From Labia minor (taxonomy: Eukaryota > Arthropoda > Insecta > Dermaptera > Spongiphoridae), in contig OY720345.1 of the NCBI GenBank assembly GCA_963082975.1, positions 18,130,491 to 18,194,490 on the forward strand: DNA of 64,000 bases, in the 5' to 3' direction. The position numbers were made by a program, and so were the translations under genes. Of the stretch, positions 36,601 to 42,477 are shown piece after piece; within the stretch, counting starts at the first letter, position 1; the number at the start of each line of letters is the position of its first letter. Under the pieces are notes generated by a model that saw nothing but the letters and a program-made list of their open reading frames with translations, did no database searches and had not been told where the DNA came from.

Positions 36601-38139
36601 GTTGCAGTAAAACACATGGTGAATTATATTTTGCATTTGTATATGTGTGACATTCTGTACATAAATATGAATAGTCATAAATTAAATGAATCAAAATTGT
36701 AGTCGCTAAGTTGTTACACTTCTACCTATTCAACAAGATTTTACCCTGATATGAATATTTTTAAATAAAATTTAAAAACAGAAAAAAACTTATAACCCAC
36801 CTAATAAATGTATTTCTATTTAAACAAATAATTCTTTAAAAAAAATTAATTGAACAATATTTGATACTAGCCGTTCCCAGCATCAATTGCGGCATAAAAC
36901 TTCTTCGAGGGTCATGCGGCTTCTAGCCGCACGAGATTGATTAATAATAATAATTTATAGGAAATTTTGTTAGAAATACTTACAAAAATGATTAAATATA
37001 AAATTAATAACTTTATTCAAATCGTCGTCATATTCTTTTATTTTTACTATCTCGCCAGAGAAGTATTGCGATCACGAAAATTTTCGATGTTGAGATTTTG
37101 ATGTTTTTATACGTTTTGAAGGTTCCTGAATCATTTTCACTAAGGTTGAGAAAAATGTCTGTGTGTGTGTGTATATGTGTATGTATATAACCAAGATTAC
37201 GCAAAAACGGTTTGAGCTAGAATGATGAAATTTGGTACATGGGGATTATTCAAAATTCATAGTTTTCTCTCAACTTTTGAGAAATGTAGCTCAACCGGAA
37301 GAGGGTCATTACGTACAACGTTTTGATTTTTTTTCTTCTAAAGTGACCGTAAAAATAAAGATATATGTTTGATAATTCTTCACATGATTAATAAATGTAT
37401 AAAACTGCTGTATATAGAATTTCAACTTGATTGAATCGCTGAAAGTACCAGAATTAATTTTTTAACACTGCAAATCTCACGCGCCAACACGTGACGTGGT
37501 GTCATCAACAAAGAGCCAAACATGCGCTGGTTTAATAAATATTATTTATTAATTTTAATTTATAATTTAATTAATTTAATTTAAATTAATATATGTTATT
37601 TAATCCAATTCAAATTTGCGAGATAGTCGAGTGGAGACACTCCAGATTTTTTTTTTATATTTAATAATAACAAAATAAAATTAAGAAAAAATGAAGTTAG
37701 TAACAAAATAAATAATTTTAATAGGTTTCTTTTTTATATTTATTAAATTCTCTTTTATGATAAAAAATAATAATAATATAAAATATTAGAATATTTCAAT
37801 TTATATTTCAGATTTTTTTTTATTTTAAATTCTAAAAAAATTGTAAATTGTAAAATCCTAAATTTGTAGCTAACTTAATAATGTTACAGACATTTCATAC
37901 ATACGTACATATATAGGAAATTATATTTATTGATGATTTGCGTTATTACAGCCCCTCATCCCTACCATGAATTACCTGACCGTGAGCGATTCCCGGGGCT
38001 TGATCGGGAAACGGCCCGGGTGACATTACAAAGAAGAAACCACCCCTCTCATCACGATCAACGCCTCCGCCATTCGTACGCCGAGCCAAACAGTCGTATG
38101 ATGATGCACTTTTCAGCAGCTGCCCCACCATTTTAGACT
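6454..38139 (+). CDS. Gene A: PTB/PID-domain adaptor-like protein, 12 coding exons, 726 aa
   Basis: Join of 6454-6609, 12721-13001, 13070-13224, 13753-13884, 13944-14102, 14189-14401, 30342-30469, 32100-32255, 33873-34132, 35139-35284, 35447-35653 and 37952-38139. Every junction is GT...AG and the phases agree, giving 2181 nt ending in TAG. Residues about 9-187 read like a PTB/PID fold: a first strand with YVWFLGAQESRGLRG, a strand VTLQVSNKGLKIIQNV, a Pro/Ser/His-rich loop at about 65-104, the core HVIPHHAITCVLQERDLVAC, and a long C-terminal helix (about 149-187). The remainder is low complexity: GSSGGGG, an acidic DDDDW, PPPP, a charged helix near 445-480, SPTRKR, and a basic His/Arg-rich end finishing in AAAPPF. 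PTB proteins are usually cytoplasmic adaptors that bind NPxY-like tails, so an adaptor role is inference. I know no orthologue by name. Confidence is high that the gene is real, moderate for the domain, and the N terminus could extend upstream. Confidence 0.85.
7082..7493. mobile_element. 412-bp foldback MITE
   Basis: Two arms of about 180-200 bases, from CTTCATGGGATGAAAAGTCC to AAATGGAAAACAGGAATATC and back, ending GGACTTTTCAGCCCATGTAG; loop about 7264-7293. Flanked by TA. Internal blocks such as GAGGCTCATCTGTC and AGTGGCGTCATCTATTG are mirrored. Probably a Tc1/mariner-superfamily MITE. Confidence 0.75.
7613..7796. mobile_element. hAT MITE (CAATGTTTCCCA type)
   Basis: Ends CAATGTTTCCCAATG and inverted TTGGAAAACACTG, with an 8-bp duplication ATCTATAT/ATCTAGAT (one mismatch). 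The interior has GGGGCAATTTGATTG and ATGGCACAAAAAAGG. Relatives are at 12201-12350 and 38923-39089. Confidence 0.75.
8551..9117 (+). mobile_element. TTATTATACTAGC...GGCTCGGTG repeat (Helitron-like), copy 1
   Basis: Starts TTATTATACTAGCAAAAATT, has AAACCGCTCTAAGGATTTAT and CCTCGGGAAAAATCATCTTT. Near the 3' side are GC-rich hairpins (ACCGAGCGGCGGCTCGGTG) and CCAGGTACT. A segment (8936-9080) is directly repeated at 9455-9590. Helitron affinity is a guess from the TC-like start and 3' hairpin. Confidence 0.5.
10021..10044. repeat. (AT)n microsatellite
   Basis: Pure AT dinucleotide run. Similar runs lie at 17968-17992 and 22783-22799. GT runs are at 17063-17080 and 24081-24094, and AAT runs at 14502-14520. 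Confidence 0.85.
10444..11079 (+). mobile_element. Family H2 element (ACCGACCGACG-ended, HINE-like), copy 1
   Basis: Runs from ATAAGTTGACCTGTGGCCAG to TCGTCGGTCGGTAAAAA. Inverted subterminal blocks are ACCGACCGACG and CGTCGGTCGGT. It contains GCCGTTCAGGCTGTACAC, then an ACGG/ACAG array and ATCATGCTAAAAATAC. It is non-coding and close to identical to the copies at 15154, 45685 and 53011. Confidence 0.8.
12050..12140 (-). mobile_element. Inverted 5' relic of an H2-type element
   Basis: On the complement it reads GGCCAGGCACAGAACCGACC, then GACGATTTGAAATAAATTAA and TTTCCA, matching the H2 left end with changes. A further H2 right-end fragment is at 24447-24479 (CCTCCCTTACTATCGTCGGT). Confidence 0.6.
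12201..12350. mobile_element. Partial hAT MITE (CAGTGTTTCCCA type)
   Basis: Left end CAGTGTTTCCCAAACTCTTT and TTTGTGCCATGCCCC mirror the right end of the element at 7613; the other end decays into poly-A. Confidence 0.55.
12388..12592. mobile_element. hAT MITE (GCGGCACAC type)
   Basis: Left end TCTCAACCTTTTTTTACCGC, right end GCGGCACAGTGGTTGAGAAT then CAGTG. The flanks ATTTAGAG and ATTTTAGAG look like a target duplication with one indel. Long open frames on both strands here are products of this element. Confidence 0.65.
12721..13001 (+). CDS. Gene A coding exon 2 (PTB core with inserted loop)
   Basis: Starts in phase 0 after TTTTTAAAAG and ends phase 2 before GTAGGT. It encodes VSNKGLKIIQNV, the loop with HHHPTSSPPSLSPNSS, and the central strands HVIPHHAITCVLQERDLVAC. 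The loop of about 40 residues between PTB strands is unusual and probably disordered. No ATG-initiated frame shows this exon; it was found by reading between splice sites. Confidence 0.85.
13070..13224 (+). CDS. Gene A coding exon 3 (PTB C-terminal helix)
   Basis: The acceptor TTCTTTCAG ends at 13069 and the first base completes the split Arg codon. The peptide runs RCDSVETAEILAGQLHTLTE, then a charged helix rich in K/E, then KGLLASSGNNHHLSSG. The donor GTAATT gives phase 1. The upstream intron is only 68 nt, in contrast with the 6-kb and 16-kb introns of the same gene. Confidence 0.85.
13753..13884 (+). CDS. Gene A coding exon 4 (Ser/Gly/Arg-rich linker)
   Basis: In phase 1 after GGAATTAG. 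Encodes GSRQGIVRPPRSALGVQDSV, then a run of Ser, Gly and Glu and REILSPP; donor GTAATG. It is low complexity with no domain, but the codon usage and both splice sites are good and the frame links to its neighbours on both sides. Confidence 0.82.
13944..14102 (+). CDS. Gene A coding exon 5
   Basis: In phase 1 after TTTTTCCAG. Encodes GPGLATLYDSLAAELREKLN, a short amphipathic helix, then a basic linker and LLLPPRDYDTVHRQKG. The donor GTAAAT follows a phase-1 G. The DYDTV stretch is a plausible tyrosine-containing motif, but I assign no function to it. Confidence 0.82.
14189..14401 (+). CDS. Gene A coding exon 6 (Gly/Ser-rich)
   Basis: In phase 1; continues G|NLTAIELRRCQNANIVGAAG, then a GSSAQGGSSGGGGQSS run and RASSGIGSDPLSENDERFS. 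The donor GTATGA at 14402 opens the 16-kb intron. SGIGSDPL resembles a phosphorylatable Ser-rich segment; that is inference only. Confidence 0.82.
14546..15950 (+). mobile_element. Family H1 copy 2, split by an H2 insertion
   Basis: The left part (to about 15153) matches copy 1 through TTTTTACGGTC. An H2 element (15154-15781) interrupts it. The right part resumes at ATGAAAACG, with GGTTGAGCTACATTTCTC, AAACCGTTTTTGC and GGCGAGATAGTAAAA. It shows that H2 moved after H1 was in place. It lies in the 16-kb intron of Gene A. Confidence 0.78.
15154..15781 (+). mobile_element. Family H2 copy 2, nested in H1
   Basis: Same ends as copy 1, with the shortest ACGG/ACAG array of the four. It is inserted in an H1 element, with AAAAT adjoining both ends (a possible target duplication in an A-rich site). 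Confidence 0.82.
16000..17300. other. Gene A intron 6: mostly featureless
   Basis: AT-rich. A moderately GC-rich patch (16500-16680; CTAGTAAAGGTCATCTCGAT, GTTGTCCGACACTACATCCC) has no open frame. A GT microsatellite is at 17063. The open frames at 16813-17246 lack coding signs. Confidence 0.45.
17322..17915 (-). mobile_element. Family H1 copy 3
   Basis: In reverse orientation: starts ACTATCTCATCAGAGATAGT (terminal hairpin) and ends GCGAGATAGACGAGTGGAGG. The GTGTGTGTATATG microsatellite is in the middle. Open frames through the microsatellite are not genes. Confidence 0.75.
18795..18875 (+). repeat. tRNA-like SINE head or tRNA relic
   Basis: TAGTCCAGCGGTTGGA (18806-18821) fits a box A and GGTTCGAAACTC (18849-18860) a box B, correctly spaced. 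However, the T-stem and acceptor do not pair well, so it is not a functional tRNA. Different in sequence from the SINE at 57213. Confidence 0.45.
19409..19557. repeat. Stem-loop with arms of about 60 bases
   Basis: ACTGTTTTATAAATTATCTC...AAGTTCATTTC is mirrored by GAAATGAACTTCACATAATA...AATTATAAAACAGT, with a loop of about 26 bases. Flanking pieces (CTTCTTTAGCGGCG near 19275 and CTTCTGTCGGCCAG near 19745) suggest it belongs to a longer decayed element. Confidence 0.6.
20428..21114 (-). pseudogene. Deleted mariner transposon A, copy 1
   Basis: Ends ACGAGGTTTGTTCAAAAGTA and inverted TTTTGAACAGACCTCGT. The interior on the minus strand encodes broken mariner transposase: the PPYSPDLAP-type block lies near 20695-20720, and a GWVPH-type region is absent. 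It is about half the length of an intact mariner (1.3 kb). Confidence 0.75.
21320..21690. other. Unassigned GC-rich island in Gene A intron 6
   Basis: A stretch with codon-like composition (frame includes STPSTVDTCLRLPGIRESVG then CQAGISFALEALG) follows a possible acceptor CACTTCAAATTAG. It does not join Gene A exon 6 in frame (the in-phase reading stops). Further on are CTCTCATCAGTATC and CCTTGCCTCCCAAGAGACGC. It could be a non-coding exon, a decayed gene fragment or an unknown repeat. Confidence 0.35.
21868..22418. mobile_element. Long-TIR foldback family M, copy 1
   Basis: Arms begin GGTAATTATTCAAATTAG and share GGATTTGGATAAAACTTG, CCTTTTTTAATTCCAA and GGTCGCTTCTAG; the right arm repeats them inverted. 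The centre carries TGTTTTATTGACTAATTCGC and a region like TTCGGCTCGATTTGGATATA. No coding frame. Confidence 0.78.
22420..23395. other. Gene A intron 6: unassigned, locally GC-richer
   Basis: From 22940 to 23330 the DNA is less AT-rich (ATTGTTGCACCGCTAAGAGG, CTGCACTCGCATGGTGGCGC), suggesting a decayed repeat, but no inverted ends or open frame were found. Confidence 0.4.
23396..23640 (-). pseudogene. LINE ORF2 C-terminal fragment, second copy
   Basis: Minus-strand MARMGEERLVKNLFVGKPIG, then RPMTTWADNVRRDIRERGEN and ETWRNVVAVTKNFRNPE. Same family as 42478-42783, heavily 5'-truncated. The overlapping plus-strand frame is an antisense shadow. Confidence 0.75.
24329..24757 (+). mobile_element. 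TTATTATACTAGC repeat, copy 2
   Basis: TCTTATTATACTAGCAAAAA at the start, then AAACGGCTCGAAGGATTTTT, CCTCGGGAAAAATCATCTTT, and an end CGGCGGCTCGGTGAAACAGG. It is interrupted near 24447 by an H2 right-end fragment. Related pieces lie at 18541-18680 and 20027-20145 (ending GGTACTAG). Confidence 0.5.
25372..25886. mobile_element. Foldback family M, copy 2
   Basis: GCTAATTGTTTACAAAAACG at the left and TTTTGTAAACAATTACC at the right. The centre has TTTTCGGGGGGGGGGG, TCGGTTGGATGTG and AGTGAATTAGTCATTAC. The open frame that starts at 25710 is only the right arm. Confidence 0.76.
26140..26573. mobile_element. hAT MITE (CAGGGGCGGATTTAG type)
   Basis: Begins CAGGGGCGGATTTAGG and ends CTTAATCCGGCACTG, with a perfect 8-bp duplication GAGAGCGA (26132-26139, 26574-26581). 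Internal direct repeats of about 95 bases (CAGACTT...TTTTCGACTTTTTTAAAA...GGTTCTAAAAAAA) and mirrored GCCTAGGGCCCG blocks. Confidence 0.85.
27321..27768. mobile_element. Pogo/Tigger-like MITE, copy 2, interrupted
   Basis: Starts CAGTGAATGTTCTATATAAG with tandem TATAAGCAAC-like units. It shares TTCTGTTAATTAGAATAATT with copy 1 and ends near GCGTTCTCTGTA. A fragment of the TTATTATACTAGC repeat (about 27404-27610) is inserted in it. Confidence 0.6.
28429..29038 (+). mobile_element. Family H1 copy 4
   Basis: Full-length, CTGGAGTGTCTCCACTCGAC to TCTCTGGCGAGATAGTAAAA. Contains CACGTCACGTGTTCGCGCGT and the CATACACACATACACA microsatellite. It sits in the 16-kb intron of Gene A. Confidence 0.78.
29160..29597 (-). 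mobile_element. Mariner B-derived element, left end lost
   Basis: Right end TCACGGACTTATTGACCTGC. Shares AAACTAAAAGACCCAACTGG and GGAGCAGTCTTGTCAATTCA with copy 1; the mirrored left end has decayed. Confidence 0.6.
30342..30469 (+). CDS. Gene A coding exon 7 (acidic DDDDW then Arg/Pro-rich)
   Basis: The acceptor CTTTTAAACAG ends at 30341. Two bases complete Asp, giving DDDDWQQEGIEPTWRG, then RPRGPTTVARSPSPNQYKAK. The donor GTATGC follows in phase 0. An ATG-initiated frame starting at 30342 is the wrong frame for this exon. The match of phase to exon 6 across 16 kb of repeats is the main support for continuity. Confidence 0.78.
30770..31636 (-). pseudogene. Decayed mariner transposon A, copy 2 (Gene A intron 7)
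   Basis: Left end TTTGCTCAAAAGAAAAGGTG, right end inverted AAAATTCACATTTTCTTTC. The minus strand carries PPYSPDLSPCDFFLLQ of the D,D34D catalytic core, then LKGKRFATIDEIKSES, interrupted by frameshifts into a second frame upstream (31077-31265). It lacks the N-terminal DNA-binding part, so it is not functional. Confidence 0.8.
32100..32255 (+). CDS. Gene A coding exon 8
   Basis: Phase 0 at both ends (52 codons). Starts APPPPVVRQHSNQSAPASVG and ends with a charged helix DPEKAALAAKDRFK before GTAATA. The GC content is far above the surrounding intron. The poly-Pro start could be an SH3- or WW-type ligand, which is inference. Confidence 0.82.
32290..32560. other. Unassigned conserved-looking segment in Gene A intron 8
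   Basis: GC is above background. Contains TGCTTGTCGTAAAAGGCGAC then CAAAGGGAC (32427-32454) with a GTCG/CGAC hairpin. I recall similar phrases in arthropod repeats but cannot name the family. No coding frame. Confidence 0.35.
32960..33409 (+). pseudogene. Mutator-like (MULE) transposase C-terminal fragment with SWIM zinc finger
   Basis: 149 codons starting MKWTEERNPSCHNYKCFALK. Near residues 93-110 is CTCPSFGKDYICKHILGM, the CxCx8CxH of a SWIM zinc finger, followed by a basic tail IGQKRKRGRQAKSTKALIID. SWIM domains follow the catalytic core of MULE transposases; the DDE core is absent upstream (only AT-rich near-repeats of GAACACTAAAA at 32680-32900). It lies on the sense strand in Gene A intron 8. 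Probably a 5'-truncated relic; domestication is possible but unsupported. Confidence 0.72.
33541..33630 (-). mobile_element. SINE 3' fragment
   Basis: CTCTGACTTTTGTACGTCCT then ACGCAAGAACAACGCCTATC and TATATCAATGAGGTGTCGCA match the tail side of the SINE at 57213. The tRNA head is missing. Confidence 0.65.
33873..34132 (+). CDS. Gene A coding exon 9
   Basis: Follows TATTTTTAG, phase 0 to phase 2. Begins with the continued helix DAKEKFLMLERERAIMARK, possibly a short coiled coil together with the end of exon 8. Then comes YVDILPNSRPIQTSPGHQQH and an Arg/Ser/Asn-rich tail ending SPTRKR before GTACTT. A second long frame over the same bases is an overlapping shadow. Confidence 0.82.
34600..34965 (-). 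pseudogene. Mariner A 5' fragment, copy 3
   Basis: Contains AAAGCGCTTGTACAACTTAT, GTCACAGTCAACATTTTAAG and the terminal AAAATTCACTTTTTCTTT. It corresponds to the right-hand third of copies 1 and 2; the rest is lost. Confidence 0.65.
35139..35284 (+). CDS. Gene A coding exon 10
   Basis: The poly-T acceptor ends at 35138 and the first base completes Arg. Reads YSSREHLESEVIEERHLRHP, then PPLYRKSQNGAPRYASAERF and ENIPEDNP, with donor GTATGT in phase 1. Charged and Tyr/Arg-rich, no domain. Confidence 0.82.
35447..35653 (+). CDS. Gene A coding exon 11
   Basis: Acceptor TTTCTTTAAG; phase 1 in and out. Reads RLSRYSERYIPDYGDSSRRH, then SGRFYEEAASLHSNERVYVD and a segment ending DPLLERFIQYSGS. The donor is GTAAAT. 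It holds several tyrosines in an acidic context. The following intron (35654-37951) holds two foldback elements and an interrupted repeat. Confidence 0.82.
35862..36118. mobile_element. Foldback element with GACTGC...GCAGTCGAAAC core (Penelope-type end), copy 1
   Basis: Two inverted arms of about 100 bases each run from the outer AAGAGAATTTTTATTAAAAG to the inner GACTGCAGAATAAGCAGTCG. Each arm carries a stem GACTGC/GCAGTC followed by GAAACGTTGTA, like stem II plus GAAAC of the hammerhead ribozymes in Penelope-like element ends. Lies in Gene A intron 11. Confidence 0.65.
36238..36358. mobile_element. Small palindromic MITE
   Basis: GAGGCGCTGTTATCGGGCAA and inverted TTGCCCGATAACAGCGCCTC flank a short loop (TCCATCGGCTGAG...). 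The outer parts AAAATGTAAAC and GTTTACATTTT also pair. A diverged relative (GGGCGCTGTTGTCGAGCAAT) lies at 25888-25985. Confidence 0.68.
36905..37925 (+). repeat. Dispersed repeat R1, interrupted copy next to Gene A exon 12
   Basis: GGCTTCTAGCCGCACGAGAT to AATGTTACAGACATTTCATA then AGGAAATTAT, matching 3124-3555. H1 copy 5 (37045-37648) is inserted in it. It ends about 25 bases before the splice acceptor at 37951. Confidence 0.7.
37045..37648 (-). mobile_element. Family H1 copy 5, inserted in an older repeat
   Basis: Starts ACTATCTCGCCAGAGAAGTA and ends GAGTGGAGACACTCCAG. The flanks (36905-37044 and 37650-37925) form one older repeat whose uninterrupted relative is at 3124-3555, so the insertion point can be read directly: a T-rich stretch. 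Confidence 0.8.
37952..38139 (+). CDS. Gene A terminal coding exon 12
   Basis: Follows GTTATTACAG with two bases completing Ala. Reads APHPYHELPDRERFPGLDRE, then a His/Arg-rich stretch and MMMHFSAAAPPF with stop TAG at 38137-38139. AATAAA-type signals lie about 110 bases downstream (near 38251), suitable for polyadenylation. The complementary-strand frame here is a shadow. Confidence 0.85.
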
Positions 38140-38248
38140 CTCCTCCCAACTAAATACATATACTATTTAATATTTTTAATATGAATATATCTTTTATGTT
38201 ACTGGACAATATTATTTAATGAAATATGTGTAACAATATTTCTAAAAT

Positions 38249-38275
38249 TAAATAAAAAAATAAATTATACTTATC
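38249..38275 (+). promoter_or_regulatory. Candidate poly(A) signals for Gene A
   Basis: Two AATAAA hexamers (in AAATTAAATAAAAAAATAAA) lie about 110-130 bases past the stop codon of Gene A, in an otherwise featureless AT-rich 3' region. In such AT-rich DNA the hexamer is common by chance, so this is only a position-based call. Confidence 0.35.
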
Positions 38276-38325
38276 ATAATCAAGATTCAATTTATATATC
38301 TGTTTATATAAAATCAATATTACAT

Positions 38326-38480
38326 CATCGCCCGCTCTAGCATTTACGGCGACCCGGGCAAATGAATAAATTGGCTCCCCTATATTCGTAAAATTAATTA
38401 CACTTATAAACAAAATGCCGCCCTTCAGATTTTCCGCCCCTGACAAATGCCTGGTTTGCCGCCTTCTAGAGCGGGCCCTG
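38326..38480. mobile_element. MITE with GCCCGCTCTAG/CTAGAGCGGGC ends
   Basis: Left CATCGCCCGCTCTAGC, right CTAGAGCGGGCCCTG, with ATTACAT on both sides (7 bp, or 8 with a mismatch). The GCCGCCC motifs recall the element at 2250. The minus-strand open frame here is not a gene. Confidence 0.65.
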
Positions 38481-38922
38481 ATTACATAAATTTTCAACAC
38501 TAAAGGCAAATGTATTTCCATAAACTTAATTAGGTATATTTTTTATATTTATTTTATGTGTTTAATTGTTTTTTTTTTAATTTTTATTTTGAATGCAGTG
38601 TCAAGAAGTTGAAATACAGTCGAGTCATTTAATTTTTAATTTTTAATAATTTGATTAAACGCTTAAAATTTCAAATAATTTTATTATAAGCCATATAACC
38701 AGCATGTAGATGCTTATTTTATATGATAAATTATTCAATAATCTTAATTAACATTATATTATACCTATTATCCTATTTTTAATACAAATTATGGTAGTAA
38801 TACATATTTTACAACTATAATTTCAATTTGAGAAAATTTTATTAAATTAATATTTTTTAAAAATTGTCATTATTAATAATAATAATTTTTTAATATAATA
38901 CATATTAATTATAAATTTTGAC

Positions 38923-39089
38923 CAGTGTTTCCCAACGCCCACGCCTCACAGGGGGCAATTCGAAATTGGACTCGACACTAGTTTAAACCTTTTTAATATT
39001 AAAAATTTTGTATATGTTACATACGGGGGCATAAGAATTTTACAAGGGCTTAGATGGGGAGCATGGCACAAAAAAAGGTTGGGAAACTG
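38923..39089. mobile_element. hAT MITE (CAGTGTTTCCCA type)
   Basis: CAGTGTTTCCCAACGCC at left and AAAGGTTGGGAAACTG at right; the interior matches the element at 7613 (CTCGACACTAGTTTAAACCT). No clear target duplication. Confidence 0.65.
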
Positions 39090-39454
39090 ATCTAGACTGA
39101 TTAGCTACTCAAGAAGAATTAAAATATAATATATTTATCAAAACAATATTAAAATTAAATTTTAATAAGATTTGACCTATTTAAGAAAACAAAAGTAAAA
39201 AATATGGTTAAAAAATATAATAATTAATTATATATAAAATATATAATAATATAATAAATTAAAAAGAAAAGTATAAAATTAATAGAACAAATACCAATTC
39301 TCGACTGTATTATATTTTCTAGTTTTAAATACTTTGAATGTTTTTTTTTTAATTTATATAAAAAAATTACGAATAGGGTAGTTTTACATTATTTTTCTTT
39401 AGTGTAAGATTATAAAAAATAATGGTATTAGTAGTTATTAGTAGTATACATGTT

Positions 39455-39821
39455 ACCTCTCGGATTTTGATGAAACTTCCCCAGTTAATTCCTTGATTAA
39501 TTCTAAGAAATCTTTTCTCCTAGGCAATATAGCGGGGGAAACTTCTAGTTTTCGAGATAAATAAATATTTTTTTAAGTTTGACAGTTTAGCTGGTTATGA
39601 AAGTCAAAATGTGCAGTCATTAAGTAATGTTTTATTGACTAATTCACTAATTATTCACTTCTTCACTAATTTTCGATATTTAATTAATTATATCCAAACC
39701 GAACCGAAAAAAAAACGAAAATTAGCGGAACCCTCTGTTTATGTTCTGCTCTGTTTATATACAAACTTTATCAAGGAATCAACTGGCGAAGTGTTCCATC
39801 AAAATCCGAGAGGTGACATGT
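39455..39821. mobile_element. Foldback family M, diverged copy 3
   Basis: Arms end TGTTACCTCTCGGATTTTGA and, inverted, TCAAAATCCGAGAGGTGACA. The centre is TGTTTTATTGACTAATTCAC as in the other copies. It belongs to a subfamily with different outermost bases. Confidence 0.68.
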
Positions 39822-42127
39822 ATCCTTAACTTTTACCAAAATAATTTACAGAACAAAATTTTTTGTTCATGATTTTTTTAATTATTACATTAAAAAGATA
39901 AGTATTATAAGCACAAGTTAAAATTAATCTCCCACTGCTGTGACATAATTTTTTTTTTTAGTCACGTGATAATTAATATGCCTCAGATTTATTAATTATT
40001 CATAATTACTATAATTACTTATAGTATTATACTTTTGTTTATCCATAATTAGGGTGATCATATTTCGAAAACACCAAACCGGGACAAACGGTTCAACTTT
40101 TTTAGAACCAAATTAAAAAAATTTTGAAAAAAGTACGAAATGTCCTAAATATTTAAAAAACGGGACAATAGGCTCTCCCGAAGACTTTTTCGGGACGCCG
40201 GGGCAGAGTACCTAAAAAACGGAACGTTTGGTCACCCTATCCATAATTGGTCTTTAAAAAAGCATTTTATGATATTTTATAACTACAAAATATTGCAACT
40301 ACCCTATTCAGTTTTTCAAGAATATATATTTTCTTTTCTTAAGAAGGAAAATAATATTAATCATATAGTCAAACTGTTGATTTATTTTATTAATATTTTT
40401 TTAAGTGTTTCTATATTGATATTTTTATTTAAAACAAAAAAATATAATAATTTAATTTAGGTATTGATATTTAAACGATATTATTAGGATTGTAAAAATG
40501 TACTATATATGTATATATATAATATTTTGTCCTGATATTATAATATATTATTATATAGTATCTTGGTGAATATTATGGAAAGCAAAACTAAAAAGAAGGG
40601 TCGATGAGGGTGTATGAAAAAACAAAAGATTAATAAAATTTGATCTTTAAACTAATTATTATTTAAAGTTTTGTTGGAGTTGTTAGTCAACAGATATGGT
40701 TTATTTATAATTTATGAAGTTTAATTTTTTTTTTTTTTTGAAGATGAAGATTTCAATTCAATCACTAATAATTTATTTATATAAAAAAAAAATTAAAATA
40801 ATCATAATAAAGTTTTAAAATGAATTTAGATATCATATTAATGATGATAATAATAATTTGTACTTTTTCTTAATATTTATAAATACACATCTTATTAAAA
40901 AAATTTTTTAATAATTTTTTTTTGTTTCTAATTGAGATTGATATTTTATTTGAAAAGTTTATCAATATATACAAATAATATATTAGATACAAATTTAAAA
41001 TAATATTAAATATATTACCTGATAATCTATTCAATATATAATTTTCGTATATTTTATCAATAAAAATAATTATTATATTATATAAATAATATTTAATAAT
41101 AATAAAAAAAAAATAACATTCAAATTAAAAATTTATATATTTTCAGCAAATTATCGAATATATTAATGAGATTAATTATTTTTTTGAATTTTCAATAATA
41201 AAAATAGTTTTTTTGTAAACTTTTTTATATACTATGTTTATAATTAAATGTAATAACTCATACCTAATATACATATTTAAGAGTATGTATATTAAAAATA
41301 AATAACAAAGAACTTACTATATAAATTGTTTTAATTTCCCTGGAAAATCTATAACAAACAATTTTTTTTTTAAATAATAAAAATAAGATATTTTAAGCAA
41401 TTCTAAATTTAATTTCTAATAGATTCTAATCTAATTATTAAATAGAAAAAAAACCAATTTTTTCAATTCCAGGACAAAATTAGATTATTTTCTAATTTAG
41501 AAGAATGATAAAGTCTTGACTCGTTTATATTCAATTTGTACAGGAATATATTAAGAGTTACAACAAAACACCTAAATCAATAATTCTTTCAATCTTCAAA
41601 TCAAGTCCTTGCACCCTCATCCAGTCCATTCCAATTAAATTTTCTTCTCTAGTTATGTCCGCTTTAGGCTTCGGCATTTCTTGTTACCCCTCACACCATT
41701 TTTGGAACTCCCCTAAAAGTTGCCAACATCCGTACTTTACTTTAGGCAGAAAATACACCCTTAAATAAATCAATAGCGGTATTTGATTTATTTATTTATT
41801 TAAGGTATCAATACAATTTCATGCTACCCTTTTTGCGGTAGAATTGTACAAATTTCATCAACAAAACTAAACGAACAAACTCTCAAAAAATAACAAAAAA
41901 AAAAATATACAAAGAAAAGGGTATAAAAAGAAAAAAGAAAACAACATAAACAAAATCAGAAAAAAGAAAAAAAACACAGAAATAACAACAACGATTTTGT
42001 AGATATTCCCACGATTCCCAAATCTCAATCACACAAAAAATAAAATCTAATTTTCCAACTTTTATTTACACTGGACTTATTGAGATCATGCCTCGCATCG
42101 TTACATCCATCTTCAATAAAAAAACTA
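39822..42127. other. Intergenic AT-rich DNA with one hAT MITE
   Basis: Apart from the MITE at 40050, this is extreme AT-rich DNA. At 41640-41760 a GC-richer patch (GCTTTAGGCTTCGGCATTTC) and at 41800-41850 CAATTTCATGCTACCC...TGCGGTAGAATTG are unassigned; they may be remnants of the LINE or SINE located downstream. Confidence 0.45.
40050..40239. mobile_element. hAT MITE (TAGGGTGATCA type)
   Basis: TAGGGTGATCATATTT at left, inverted GTTTGGTCACCCTA at right, perfect 8-bp duplication TCCATAAT (40042-40049, 40240-40247). The interior has TTAGAACCAAATTAAAAAAA, shared with other hAT MITEs here. Confidence 0.85.
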
Positions 42128-42384
42128 TGACTTTTGTGCATCCTACGCCTATCTAGTTGGTTATATTAATTAGATGTCTTATGATTAGTAGAAACGGATC
42201 CTATCAAACATTACCTTGATTTTCTTGATCGGAGGCGCTACTTTTCATCAAATAGCATCCCAATTTCGATTCCGGGTGAATCCGACCCATAGACCTCTAC
42301 TAGAGAATATCCCTTTGCCAGGCCCGGGACTTGAACCTAGGACCACGAGAAGGATATAGTTAACACTATTAACCAACACCCTAC
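42128..42384 (-). mobile_element. tRNA-derived SINE, second copy
   Basis: Same family as 57213-57481. The minus-strand head GTAGGGTGTTGGTTAATAGT is tRNA-like and a perfect box B GGTTCAAGTCC lies at 42337-42327. The body shares CTTGATCGGAGGCGCTACTT (plus strand). It lies just upstream of the LINE 3' end at 42478. Confidence 0.8.
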
Positions 42385-42477
42385 GTCTTTTTCTCATCTT
42401 CAAAGCACTCGATAAATAATTGTACAGATCGATGAGCTGCAAGTCGTTTCCGATGTTCAACTGAACCTCAATATACC

